Origin: Sphingomonas sp. Leaf20
GTDB lineage: Bacteria; Pseudomonadota; Alphaproteobacteria; Sphingomonadales; Sphingomonadaceae
NCBI RefSeq assembly: GCF_001421535.1
Contig: NZ_LMKN01000014.1
Coordinates: 1 to 54,051, forward strand
Direction: 5' to 3'
Length of the DNA stretch: 54,051 nt
This document shows, piece by piece, positions 42,478 to 51,507 of this stretch. The notes below the pieces were generated by a model. It ran no database searches, was not told the origin of the DNA, and worked only from the letters and a program-made list of their open reading frames with translations. Positions within the stretch are counted from its first letter, which is position 1. The number at the start of each line of letters is the position of its first letter. Both the position numbers and the translations under genes were made by a program.

Positions 42478-43359
42478 TTACGCGTCCGTGCCGTCTTCAA
42501 GGATTTCGGGCTCTCTTTTGGGTCGAAAGCCGATCGTCGTGTGCAACCGCGGCCGACCACCGCGTCCCGACGGAATTTTCGTTTCGACCACGTCGAGAGT
42601 ATATTCGGGTAGACTATCCTGTTCGGATACGTCGCGAAGCTGCTTCTTAAAATATTCAAGGCCACGTCGGTCCGAAGCGCAGCCTACGCGCGCCGCGAGC
42701 TCGCCAATATCGAGTGTGAACCCGTCGTCCTTGCAGTTGAACTTGGCCAGTTCGTACAGACGCCGTTCGATCGGACCAAGCTTGAAGAAGTCGTGATGAT
42801 ATGCGGCGATCCGCTGATCCGTCAGGATCGCACGATACAGCCAATCGCACACCATGACTTCGACCCATTTTACCCGGCGCTCGCCTGTCGATGTCTTGAT
42901 GTACTTGATGTCAGCCTTGAGCAGCCAAGAGAAGGAGCTGTCCGACCCTTCGCCACCGGTTTCAATATTGGTGACAATCTGTGTACCTTGCAGCCTGTTC
43001 AATGAGGCCTTGAGCGACGTATAGGACCGTGCCGACGAGTTCGTACCGGTAACGCGGAAAAGATCATTGGCGGTAAACGTCATGATCCGGTCGGCTTTTT
43101 CGCCATTTTCCGCCCGCTCCGCCATCAGACTGGCGATATAGAGCAGGATTTCCTTGTCGTAGATCGTCGCGACGCCGGTCTTGCTCGGATTGATCTCGAT
43201 CCGAGCTTCGCCCGATTCAAAGACCATCGGCGTCATATGAGCCTTTTTCGACAGGGCGAAAAACGGAAATTCAGCCACGGTCCGCTCGCCCTGCACGTCG
43301 CCGTACAGCGGGCTATGCACTGAAAACAGGTCACCCTGAAAAACCGAAACGTCGCTCAT
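42478..43359 (-). CDS. repA: Plasmid replication initiator, RPA family
   Basis: This 293-aa initiator fits the replication initiator protein A (RPA) family found on many alphaproteobacterial plasmids. Visible blocks are SVFQGDLFSVHSPLYGD, EFPFFALSKKAHM, IYDKEILLYIASLM and ITFTANDLFRVTG (as MTFTANDLFRVTG), an HTH-rich N-half, and the C-terminal winged domain with LGPIERRLYELAKFNC. ATG 43359 was selected because family homology begins there; the frame continues upstream without support. Iterons lie on both sides of the gene, which is the strongest sign that it initiates replication at this site. Confidence 0.9.
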   Translation of the reverse strand: MSDVSVFQGDLFSVHSPLYGDVQGERTVAEFPFFALSKKAHMTPMVFESGEARIEINPSKTGVATIYDKEILLYIASLMAERAENGEKADRIMTFTANDLFRVTGTNSSARSYTSLKASLNRLQGTQIVTNIETGGEGSDSSFSWLLKADIKYIKTSTGERRVKWVEVMVCDWLYRAILTDQRIAAYHHDFFKLGPIERRLYELAKFNCKDDGFTLDIGELAARVGCASDRRGLEYFKKQLRDVSEQDSLPEYTLDVVETKIPSGRGGRPRLHTTIGFRPKREPEILEDGTDA

Positions 43360-43427
43360 GATCCCAAACTCGCCTTTATCAGCGATCAACCTGTGTCGGT
43401 GCCTCATGCTTGTCCAACGGAAAGGGG

Positions 43428-43631
43428 GTTTTCCGTGTGATAGCACGAACATTAGCTGGGCTATTCTCCGGGCAGACGCGTTCGGACCGCCAGCCCTCGA
43501 AAAAGCACAGCAGTTTCTGTGCAATAGCTCAGAATTCCGTGTGGCGTTGCGTGCTTTCACGAGGAAAACGCTAGGCTGTGGCATGTGCCGTACGACCGGA
43601 ACAGGAGACTTCGTGCTATTACACGGAAAAC
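43428..43631. repeat. Three 22-bp iterons 5' of repA, one inverted and one degenerate
   Basis: An inverted copy at 43428-43449 (one mismatch), a degenerate direct copy at 43548-43569, and a perfect direct copy at 43610-43631 match the iterons found downstream of repA. The inverted copy lies 69 bases upstream of the repA start and may serve as operator for autoregulation. Confidence 0.85.
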
Positions 43632-43774
43632 CCCGTCAGCCTCCAGGCCGCCTGCCAGTTGTGATCGCTCGAGCCGACAATGTCGGCGCTACCTGTGTCC
43701 ACCGATGAACGATATTGCGGTCTACTGCAGACGTTTTTGGTCAAAAACGGAATCTAGCACACCAACATTCCAAC

Positions 43775-43798
43775 GTGTCGAGGTGTCGAGGTGTCGAG
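43775..43798. repeat. Three tandem GTGTCGAG octamers
   Basis: Units at 43775, 43783 and 43791 are identical; a fourth degenerate unit follows (GTGCCAAG), then another GTGTCGAG at 43808. The same octamer occurs in the parA upstream region near 39211. Confidence 0.75.
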
Positions 43799-43881
43799 GT
43801 GCCAAGGGTGTCGAGTACGCCTGTTTGTGCGTTGAAGTCCGATGATCGTCCTACGGCGTTTTATTCTGTATATTGAGTAGG

Positions 43882-44916
43882 TTATAGGAAGCGTTGGCCC
43901 GCATGATCCTTGAATAGATCCGCATTGCGCACATAGTCGGCGAGCACCTGCACCGATTTATGCCGGCTGACTTCCTGAAGTTTGAAGATCGTCGCGCCTT
44001 GCGATGCGCCCTCCGTGAGGAACCCCGCGCGTAAAGAATGCCCTGCGAACTCCGTCGGGTCATAGCCTGCTGCCGCCGCATAATGCTGGACCAGACGCGC
44101 GATCGCACGGTCTGACATCGCAGCAGGGGTCAGCGCATCGCGACGCGAGAGACGTCGAAACAGCGGTCCTTCAGCATGTCCGGCCGCAGCCACCCACGCG
44201 AGAAGCAACGCCTTGGGCCGAATGCGCGAGCCCTCGGGAATAGCGATGCCGATGCCTTGCCGGGTCTGATCGGTTTTCGAATGGGCAACCGTCAGCCTCA
44301 GCCCTTCGGGCACGATTTGGATATGCTCGACCTGCAGTGCGACGATTTCGGAACGCCGTAACGCCGCGGCCATGCCGATCGCCAGGATCGCGCGATCGCG
44401 CAGCGCCCGCAAACCTTCGCCGTCGATCGCGGCCAGCATGTTGCGCAACGCGGCCGCGTCTGCCGGACGCTTCTGCCGTTTGGCACCGCCATGTTCCGTG
44501 CGAATGCCCGCGAGCACTTCAGCCAGACGCCCCGCGGTCGGCATTGCGGTCGGTGCCGGATACCCGCCAGCGCGGTGATGATGCCCGATCGCCGCCACCC
44601 GCCGGTTGATCGTTGACGGGTTGAGCCCCGCCGTCGCCTGGTCGCTGGCAAAGACCGCAACGATATCCGGCGTTGCCGGCAGCGATGCCAAGCCGTGCTG
44701 CGTGCACCAAGCGGTGAAGATTGCCCAATCGGAATCATATGCGCGCCGCGTCGCACCGGCACGGGCCGATTTGGCGTACGCGGCAGCACGCTCGATCTTT
44801 TCATGCAGGACCGCGGGCAACATCGGTTCATCCGAGTGCAGGGCGACGAGCGCGGTTCGCGATGACGTGAGGTCCGGATCGAACGGGATCGGTCCAAAAG
44901 TATGGGAAGCGGCCAT
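43882..44916 (-). CDS. Tyrosine-type site-specific recombinase
   Basis: This 344-aa integrase-family protein has all catalytic residues: Arg187/188 (ALRRSE), Lys214 (AHSKTD), His293 and Arg296 (GHSLRAGF), His319 (SRHKS) and Tyr328 (LADYVR). An N-terminal SAM-like core-binding domain is evident (TRRAYDSDWAIFTAWC). Such recombinases on plasmids resolve multimers or integrate the replicon. It lies next to the rep region, which suggests dimer resolution. Its recombination site was not identified with certainty. Confidence 0.93.
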   Translation of the reverse strand: MAASHTFGPIPFDPDLTSSRTALVALHSDEPMLPAVLHEKIERAAAYAKSARAGATRRAYDSDWAIFTAWCTQHGLASLPATPDIVAVFASDQATAGLNPSTINRRVAAIGHHHRAGGYPAPTAMPTAGRLAEVLAGIRTEHGGAKRQKRPADAAALRNMLAAIDGEGLRALRDRAILAIGMAAALRRSEIVALQVEHIQIVPEGLRLTVAHSKTDQTRQGIGIAIPEGSRIRPKALLLAWVAAAGHAEGPLFRRLSRRDALTPAAMSDRAIARLVQHYAAAAGYDPTEFAGHSLRAGFLTEGASQGATIFKLQEVSRHKSVQVLADYVRNADLFKDHAGQRFL

Positions 44917-45129
44917 ATAAAAGCGTGTGCCACGCTCAATTCCGACGCGCTACTCTTATGTCCGGGAATTACATTTATCGGACGTAACAGCTCACGTTTC
45001 GCCAGCTCGTTACATTCGGCACGAGAAGCAAGCGCATCGCCGCGTGCCGTTTCCGCGGTGACGCGGACGCTGCAAAGCCCTAGACTCGTTTACAATGGGT
45101 CGCTGCGGCGAACCTTCCGAAACGGATAG

Positions 45130-45546
45130 ATGCAGATGACAAACAGCCAACGCATTGTCGCTATTGCAACGGGAGCCGGCGTGCTTTGCCTCGCTACTGG
45201 GGCTGTAGCGCAGACCCGAACCGCGCGCGACACCGCGACGGCTTACGGGGCGCGGCTGGACGCCAAGGGGGAGCCCGCGGGGCTCAACCAGAATCGAAAC
45301 AATAACCGGATCAATAGCCGGCTCGAGACCCGACTCCGGCTTCGTATCGAGCGCTACCAGCCTGACAGCGTGGCCGATCCAACCGCCGCCTTTGCAACGC
45401 AGGTCACTGACAATGCGCGTATAGGCACAGCCTCGACGCTGCCGCAGTCGTCGCAACCGGACGACCGGTTCTCTGCGCAAGCGTCGTCACCTTTCTTATC
45501 TCCGTCAGAAATAGAGCCAGACGATGATACCACAGGGTCGTACTAA
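45130..45546 (+). CDS. Small secreted protein at the head of the polysaccharide operon
   Basis: This 138-aa protein has a signal peptide (RIVAIATGAGVLCLATGAVA, cleavage near AVA-QT). The mature part is Arg/Asn-rich (NQNRNNNRINSRLETRLRLR) and ends in a disordered acidic tail. No family is recognised. A second ATG lies two codons downstream. It leads the block of polymerase and export genes and may be periplasmic, perhaps interacting with the polysaccharide or the export complex. Confidence 0.75.
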   Translation: MQMTNSQRIVAIATGAGVLCLATGAVAQTRTARDTATAYGARLDAKGEPAGLNQNRNNNRINSRLETRLRLRIERYQPDSVADPTAAFATQVTDNARIGTASTLPQSSQPDDRFSAQASSPFLSPSEIEPDDDTTGSY

Positions 45547-45612
45547 ACCTGGGGGCCCCCGTTAAGGTCACGCGGTAGTTCCATCAGACTGCGAGATGAT
45601 TTAGGGGCGCGC

Positions 45613-46995
45613 ATGGCTTTTTTACGTCATCGGCTTGCGCGCTTTCGCCCGAGCCCCTCATTCGTGCTGCTGGCAGCATTCCTTTTCGTCCTCTGGGTCG
45701 CGGGGGGTGCCTCGCGTGAAAATGTTTCGGGGCAGATCATTGCTCGTGCGGCAGCCTGGGCCTCGATCATACTCGCGATCCTCTTCACGGGGCGTCCACG
45801 TATCAAAGAAGCCCGAGGGACCGCGCTGCTTCTCCTTGCTGCAATCATTTTATGCGTCGTGCAACTGGTGCCGCTGCCGCCCGATTTATGGCGCGCGTTG
45901 CCTGGTCGCGCAGCTTTCGCTGATCCAATCGTCTCGCCACCTGACCTTTGGCGGCCTTTATCACTCGTTCCCGGCGCGACCCTCAACGCGCTCTTCTCGC
46001 TCGTGGTGCCATTCGCCGTACTTCTGCTCGCAACAGGGATCCATGAAGATCAAAAGCGGTGGCTTCCGGCCATAATTCTTGCGGTGATCGCCTCGTCACT
46101 TGTCATTGGGCTAATTCAGATCACAGGGACCCGGATCGCCAACCCATTGGTCAACGGTACACCGGGCGCGATCGACGGACTGATTGCAAATCGCAATCAT
46201 TATGCGTTGATCCTTGCTCTGGGCCTTCTGATCACCCCCGTTTGGGCGTTCGGCTACAGCGGGCGATCGAAGAACCGCGCGCCGGCTGCCCTTGGTTTCG
46301 TCGTATTGCTCGTTCTCACGATCCTAGCGACCGGGTCACGTGCAGGTCTAGTACTTGGCGGATTGGCACTCGCGTTGGGAGTAATGTTGTCGCGGCGTAG
46401 CTTAAGAACTGCATTCCAACGCTATCCTCGATGGGTTCTTCCAGCAGTAAGCATCAGTCTCATAGCGATGCTTGCGATCTTTGTGCTCGCGAGCATCGCG
46501 GCGGATCGCGCGGTATCGATCGATCGCCTTGTCGACCAAGATGCCGGACAGGATATGCGGGGTCGCGGCCTGCCCATCGTGCTCGCGATGATCCGCACCT
46601 ATTTCCCGTTTGGAACAGGGATGGGAAGTTTTGATCCCATCTTTCGAATGCATGAGCCATTCACCCTTTTGAAGCCAACCTATTTCAATCACGCGCACAA
46701 TGATTTCCTGGAGATCATACTCAACGGGGGGCTGCCAGGGCTACTACTCCTCCTCGTCGCTATCGGCTGGTGGGGATGGAAGAGCTTGCTCGCATGGCGC
46801 GGAGACGCGGCGTATCTGCTGCCTCGGCTTGGCTCAGCAATGCTACTACTTATCCTGATTGCCAGCGTTACTGATTATCCCGCACGCACGCCTATAATAA
46901 TGGCATTGGCGACCATCGCAGCAATCTGGCTGGAAGGGACGGTCCCCTCCGCGAGCGGCAAAGGGTCTTTACCCCCGACGGAGCGGCATCTATGA
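45613..46995 (+). CDS. O-antigen ligase/polymerase family membrane protein (Wzy-type)
   Basis: This 460-aa protein has about eleven to twelve hydrophobic segments. The segment YFNHAHNDFLEIILNGGLPG is the signature of the Wzy_C/O-antigen ligase family, with the large periplasmic loop preceding it. In this setting (next to export lipoprotein and co-polymerase) it most likely polymerises repeat units. Its TGA overlaps the ATG of the export gene (ATGA at 46992). A second polymerase-like protein occurs at 5891. Confidence 0.88.
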   Translation: MAFLRHRLARFRPSPSFVLLAAFLFVLWVAGGASRENVSGQIIARAAAWASIILAILFTGRPRIKEARGTALLLLAAIILCVVQLVPLPPDLWRALPGRAAFADPIVSPPDLWRPLSLVPGATLNALFSLVVPFAVLLLATGIHEDQKRWLPAIILAVIASSLVIGLIQITGTRIANPLVNGTPGAIDGLIANRNHYALILALGLLITPVWAFGYSGRSKNRAPAALGFVVLLVLTILATGSRAGLVLGGLALALGVMLSRRSLRTAFQRYPRWVLPAVSISLIAMLAIFVLASIAADRAVSIDRLVDQDAGQDMRGRGLPIVLAMIRTYFPFGTGMGSFDPIFRMHEPFTLLKPTYFNHAHNDFLEIILNGGLPGLLLLLVAIGWWGWKSLLAWRGDAAYLLPRLGSAMLLLILIASVTDYPARTPIIMALATIAAIWLEGTVPSASGKGSLPPTERHL

Positions 46996-47762
46996 CCAAT
47001 ATGGCTATCCCGTCTTGTAAAGTGTCTTCCACGCGTATGCGAACGATCTGTTTTGCCCTTATGGGGCTACTTGCCGTTCCTGGCATCGCCCTCTCGGGTT
47101 GCGCGCATCAACCGCCACTTGTGTCGAACGATCGCCTCACCGTCGTACCGGACAGTACGGTCCTACCCGCCCCCGGCCGCAAGGATTTGACCGCGGGCGA
47201 TAGGCCATCTTTGATCGGACCGCTCGACACGATTCAGGTCGATGTTTTTAATATTCGCGATCTCAGCCGCGAGGTCCAAGTCGACGCCGGCGGGCGAATT
47301 GCCATGCCGCTGATTGGCACGATCGACGCAAGCGGCCGAACTGCCCAGGAGCTTGCGCAGTCGATCGAGACTGCGTTGCGCGGCCACTACGTTCGCAACC
47401 CCGACGTTACAGTGAACATCCGGAGTTCGGTAAGCCAAGTGGTGACGATGGAAGGGCAAGTTATAGAGCCCGGCCTCTATCCGGTAACGAACCAGATGAC
47501 GCTCCTACGTGCGATCGCATCCGCCAAGGGCTTGTCTGAATTTGCAAAGCAGAACGAAGTCGTGATCCTACGCACCGTTGATGGGCGTCACATGGCAGGG
47601 CTTTATGACATCGATGCCATCCGCCGGGGTGCCTACGACGACCCTGCAATTTACGCTAATGACGTCGTTGTCGTCGGTGACTCACCCGCACGACGTCGGT
47701 TCCGCGATATAGTCTCAGTCGCGCCGCTTCTTGCCGCGCCGCTAATTGCTGTCCTGCAGTAA
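46992..47762 (+). CDS. Polysaccharide export outer-membrane lipoprotein (Wza/GumB-like)
   Basis: This 256-aa protein has a lipoprotein signal with lipobox LSGC, then the Poly_export domain (LIGPLDTIQVDVFNI, GRIAMPLIGTIDASGRTAQEL) and SLBB-like repeats (VTMEGQVIEPGLYPV). It would form the outer-membrane channel for the polymer. The signal core begins around the ATG at 47038, so that could be the real start. It precedes the co-polymerase gene by 15 bases. Short form compared with Wza (about 380 aa), as for GumB-type proteins. Confidence 0.9.
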   Translation: MTNMAIPSCKVSSTRMRTICFALMGLLAVPGIALSGCAHQPPLVSNDRLTVVPDSTVLPAPGRKDLTAGDRPSLIGPLDTIQVDVFNIRDLSREVQVDAGGRIAMPLIGTIDASGRTAQELAQSIETALRGHYVRNPDVTVNIRSSVSQVVTMEGQVIEPGLYPVTNQMTLLRAIASAKGLSEFAKQNEVVILRTVDGRHMAGLYDIDAIRRGAYDDPAIYANDVVVVGDSPARRRFRDIVSVAPLLAAPLIAVLQ

Positions 47763-47777
47763 AGTTCGGATAAAAGC

Positions 47778-49991
47778 ATGAACGCCGTAACGACGAACCT
47801 GCAGCCCGGAGCTGGCGCATCGGAACCGATGCCTGTCTCGCCGCGCCCAATCGACAGCGAGCGTACGCCGCTCATCCAGCAGTATCTACGCATCGCGCTG
47901 CGCTGGAAATACGTCATTATTGGCGTGACCGTTGCATGCGTTGTACTGGGGCTTGTCATTACTTTGCTGATGACTCCCAAATATACGGCAACCGCGACTG
48001 TCGAAATCGCGCGCGATGCCAACCAGGTCACAAATTTTCAAGGCGTTGAACGCCAGACGAATAGTGTTGATCAGGAGTTTTACCAGACGCAATATGGCCT
48101 GCTAAGATCGCGTGCTTTATCGGAGCGCGTTGCAACGCAGCTTCGCCTCGTTGACGATCCCGACTTTTATACGATGTTCGGCATATCGAGCGATGGCCCA
48201 GCGTTTGAGCTTTCAAATGGACGCTACAGCGCAACAGGACGTGCCGAGCGCCAACGCGTCGCTGGTGAGGTTCTCCAGCAGAACCTTTCGGTGACCCCGG
48301 CGCGACTGTCGCGCCTCGTCGATATTTCGTTCACTAGTCCTCGCGCATCGTTCTCGACACGTATCGCGAACGCTTGGGCAGAGAACTATATACAGACCAA
48401 TCTTGAGCGCAAAGTTCAGGCGACATCATACGGGCGCAACCTGCTCGAGCGGCAGCTTGCCTTGCAGAAGCAACGACTTGATGAAACCCAGCGCCAATTG
48501 GTGACCTACGCCACGCAGCAGCAGATCATCAATCTGCCTTCGCAGGGCAGCGGCGCCAACGGCGCGGTGACCTCAGAGCGTTCGATTGTCGCGGACGATC
48601 TTGCAGCGCTCAACACCGCACTGACGCAAGCAATCACCGACCGCATTGAAGCCGAAGCACGGTACCGAGCTAAAAAGGGCGGCACACCAGCTGAGGCGCT
48701 TAGCAACGTGGCCATAAACAGCCTGCGTCAGCGCCGCGCGGAGCTTGCTGCGCAATATCAGCAGCTAATGGTTCAGTTCGAGCCCGGCTATCCGAGTGCG
48801 AGGGCGATGAAATCGCAGATCGACCAACTCGATCGGGCGATTACTCGCGAGGAATCGCGTGTGTCAGGGTCGATTGAAGGCGCCTATCGCATCGCAGCAG
48901 CTCGCGAAAACTCGCTTCAGACTCGCGTCAACCAGCTGAAGTCGAGTTATCTCGACAACCGTCGGCGTAGCATTCAGTATAATATCTATCAGCAGGAAGT
49001 AGACACCAACCGCGCACTCTACGACGGTCTGCTTCAGCGCTATAAAGAAATTGGCGTTGCCAATGGCGTCGGAGTTAACAACATTTCTGTCGTTGATATT
49101 GCCGATGAGCCGCAGCGGCCGTCCAGCCCACGCCTTTTCCTTAATCTGCTCATCTCGCTCTTAGCTGGCCTCGCATTGGGTGCAGCCACGGCTCTGATCC
49201 TTGAGCAAATGGACGAGGCGTTCGGTGATCCTGGCGAAGTGGAGCGCCGCCTTGGGCTCGCTTTGCTTGGGTCGGCACCGAAGGTTGCTAATAACAGCTC
49301 GCCACGCGACGAACTGCTTGATCGTAAGTCCGATCTTGTCGATGCCTATCTCGCCATCAGTACAAATCTTGGCTTTACCACCGAGCATGGCGCGCCTCGT
49401 TCGTTGTCGGTCACGTCGACGCGCCCCGGCGAGGGGAAGTCGACGACCGCACTTGCGCTTGCGATAATGCTAGCTCGTGCCGGAAAGCGTGTGATTCTTG
49501 TCGACGCCGATATGCGTGCGCCGTCGGTTCACCACCTGGGCAATGTCGGGCACGAGCGTGGCCTTAGTAACTTCCTCGCGGGCGAAGACGCTATCGAGCC
49601 TTTGACGTTCTCAATGGTCGATTTTGGGTTCACTGCGATGTCTGCAGGGCCGATCCCACCCAATGCAGCGGAGTTGTTGACAGGCAACCGCCTCGCCCGA
49701 TTAATCGAGCGGCTACTCGAAGATTACGATCACGTCGTAATTGACGGGCCACCGGTGATGGGCCTCGCTGATGCGCCGTTGATCGCTGCGCGCGTTGAGG
49801 GTGTGATATATGCAGTTGAGTCGCATGGTATTCGTGCAAGCCAAGTAAAAACCGCACTGGGTCGCCTTGCTGCCGCCAACGTTCGTATTTTCGGCGGCGT
49901 GCTGACCAAGTTCGAATCACGGCGTGCAACGTACGGTTACGGATATGACTATGGATATGGCTACGGTCGCGAAACGAAAGGCGAGGGCTGA
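47778..49991 (+). CDS. Polysaccharide co-polymerase with bacterial tyrosine kinase (Wzc/GumC-like)
   Basis: This 737-aa protein combines a Wzz-type chain-length domain (two membrane segments around residues 50 and 450, long periplasmic coiled-coil between) with a cytoplasmic BY-kinase: Walker A PGEGKSTT (about 550), A' VILVDADMRAP (about 572) and Walker B VVIDGPP (about 651). The C-terminus has a tyrosine cluster (YGYGYDYGYGYG), the classical autophosphorylation tail. Its phosphorylation cycle would control polymer length and export. It is a fused one-chain type rather than split Wzc/Wze. Confidence 0.93.
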   Translation: MNAVTTNLQPGAGASEPMPVSPRPIDSERTPLIQQYLRIALRWKYVIIGVTVACVVLGLVITLLMTPKYTATATVEIARDANQVTNFQGVERQTNSVDQEFYQTQYGLLRSRALSERVATQLRLVDDPDFYTMFGISSDGPAFELSNGRYSATGRAERQRVAGEVLQQNLSVTPARLSRLVDISFTSPRASFSTRIANAWAENYIQTNLERKVQATSYGRNLLERQLALQKQRLDETQRQLVTYATQQQIINLPSQGSGANGAVTSERSIVADDLAALNTALTQAITDRIEAEARYRAKKGGTPAEALSNVAINSLRQRRAELAAQYQQLMVQFEPGYPSARAMKSQIDQLDRAITREESRVSGSIEGAYRIAAARENSLQTRVNQLKSSYLDNRRRSIQYNIYQQEVDTNRALYDGLLQRYKEIGVANGVGVNNISVVDIADEPQRPSSPRLFLNLLISLLAGLALGAATALILEQMDEAFGDPGEVERRLGLALLGSAPKVANNSSPRDELLDRKSDLVDAYLAISTNLGFTTEHGAPRSLSVTSTRPGEGKSTTALALAIMLARAGKRVILVDADMRAPSVHHLGNVGHERGLSNFLAGEDAIEPLTFSMVDFGFTAMSAGPIPPNAAELLTGNRLARLIERLLEDYDHVVIDGPPVMGLADAPLIAARVEGVIYAVESHGIRASQVKTALGRLAAANVRIFGGVLTKFESRRATYGYGYDYGYGYGRETKGEG

Positions 49992-50001
49992 GGCGAGCGA
50001 C

Positions 50002-51249
50002 ATGCCGCGCTCCCCTATTCGTAAGCGTCGTTCACGCACGGCGTCGGCTGGGCGGATTGCGCTTGCCTGCGGCGTTGCCGTGCTTGCGCTTCCGAGCATT
50101 ACGTTCTCGATTGCGCAAGTTACCGCTAAGACACGCCCTGCGGCTGCCGATGCGATTTTCCCCTATGACGGCCGCCTGACCGCGCTACATGCCAGCGCGC
50201 TTGTCACCCCCGAAGCGACTGCGCGTGACCGCGTCGAGGTACAAGCTCTTTCACGCACGTCGCTGCGTCGGGATCCAACTGTGGTAATTGCTGCAGCTAA
50301 TCTCGGGCTTGCGACAGTGGACGGTAACGGAAAAGGCGGACGCCGCCTCCTCGCTTACGCACAAATGCTTTCTCGCCGGAACGTTCAGACGCAATTGTGG
50401 TCGATAGAAGATGCTATTGCACACAGCGACGTTGTCGGGGCGTTACGCTGGTACGACATCGCTCTACGCACAAAGCCAATGATGAGCGATCTGCTCTATC
50501 CTGTTTTGACGCAGGCTGCGCACGATCCTGCGATCCGGACCGCGCTAGTGAACACGCTAGCCGCCAAGCCGCTTTGGACAGACAGTTACATTACCTATGC
50601 CGCTGAGCAGAAGGACGATCCTGAAAATACCGCAGCGCTTTTCTCAGGGCTCCGCGGGCGCGGGATCGCGGTGCCCGAACCCGCGCGTGCTGCAGTAGTC
50701 AATGCCTTGCTTAATGCCGGCAAGGCCGATCAGGCTTGGAGCTATTACGCGAACGTGCGACCTGGCGCCGATCGCCACCGCTCGCGCGATCCTCGCTTTG
50801 CTGCATTGCTTCAGACACCGTCGTTGTTCGATTGGACGCCGGTGAATGATGGCAGCATCTCGACGTCGATCCAGCGCACACGCGAAGGCGGTTCGTTCGA
50901 GTTCTCGGCACCAGCAAGTATCGGCGGACCGGTGCTTCAGCAGGTGCAGCTCTTGCCGCCTGGCACGTACCGTGTTGCTGGACACAGCAGTGGAATAGAG
51001 CAAGAAGCCCGCGCGCTTCCATACTGGAGCCTTATTTGCCGCAGCGACGGGCATGAGCTGGGGCGCGTCGCCATGCCGAATTCAGCGACGGCGAATGGCG
51101 TGTTCACAGGCACCCTCACTGTACCAGCTAGCTGCCCTGTGCAGGTGCTCACGCTGTTTGCGCAGCCATCGGACGCAACCAGCGGGATATCAGGTCAGGT
51201 CGATCGTATAGTACTTACACCAACCGGTTCGGGTAGAATGCCCCATTAA
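50002..51249 (+). CDS. Envelope protein of unknown function linked to polysaccharide export
   Basis: This 415-aa protein has a strongly basic start (SPIRKRRSRT), one hydrophobic segment near residues 20-40 and a large extracytoplasmic part. The middle consists of TPR/SEL-like helical repeats (AYAQMLSRRNVQTQLW, DVVGALRWYDIALRTKP) and the C-terminal third looks like a beta-sandwich. I do not recognise a named family. The ATG at 50002 lies ten bases after the co-polymerase stop. TPR proteins occur in many export systems (AlgK/PelB-like), so a scaffold role is plausible. Confidence 0.7.
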   Translation: MPRSPIRKRRSRTASAGRIALACGVAVLALPSITFSIAQVTAKTRPAAADAIFPYDGRLTALHASALVTPEATARDRVEVQALSRTSLRRDPTVVIAAANLGLATVDGNGKGGRRLLAYAQMLSRRNVQTQLWSIEDAIAHSDVVGALRWYDIALRTKPMMSDLLYPVLTQAAHDPAIRTALVNTLAAKPLWTDSYITYAAEQKDDPENTAALFSGLRGRGIAVPEPARAAVVNALLNAGKADQAWSYYANVRPGADRHRSRDPRFAALLQTPSLFDWTPVNDGSISTSIQRTREGGSFEFSAPASIGGPVLQQVQLLPPGTYRVAGHSSGIEQEARALPYWSLICRSDGHELGRVAMPNSATANGVFTGTLTVPASCPVQVLTLFAQPSDATSGISGQVDRIVLTPTGSGRMPH

Positions 51250-51507
51250 ACCGAGTTTTGCGGTGATGATCAATGTGTTAAAGGAAGCGTTATCTTCGAA
51301 ACCTTGCGCCGATCATTGTCTCTTATGTTACTAGAGCAAGGAACTTCGGAGCGGATAACGCTCAGCCCCACCGTCAGACCGTTCGAGACACGCCTTATGT
51401 TGTGATATGTCGTAACTGACTGTATCGAGTGCGTAATTACCTACTTTCTGCGTCTCAAAGCAAATATGATGCGCTAAATTCTTTGTAATGCCTTTTTGCG
51501 AGTCGAC

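Larger units (their letters stand above)
43360..43881. other. Region between repA and the tyrosine recombinase gene
   Basis: No gene is seen. It contains three iterons (43428-43631), a small GCCGAC-AAT-GTCGGC hairpin (near 43675) and three tandem GTGTCGAG octamers at 43775-43798. It is probably part of the origin and rep promoter. Confidence 0.6.

Noticed and set aside
44917..45129. Recombination site for the tyrosine recombinase
   Set aside because: GTAAC/GTTAC half-sites are visible near 44985-45010, but arms are too short and irregular to claim a core site.
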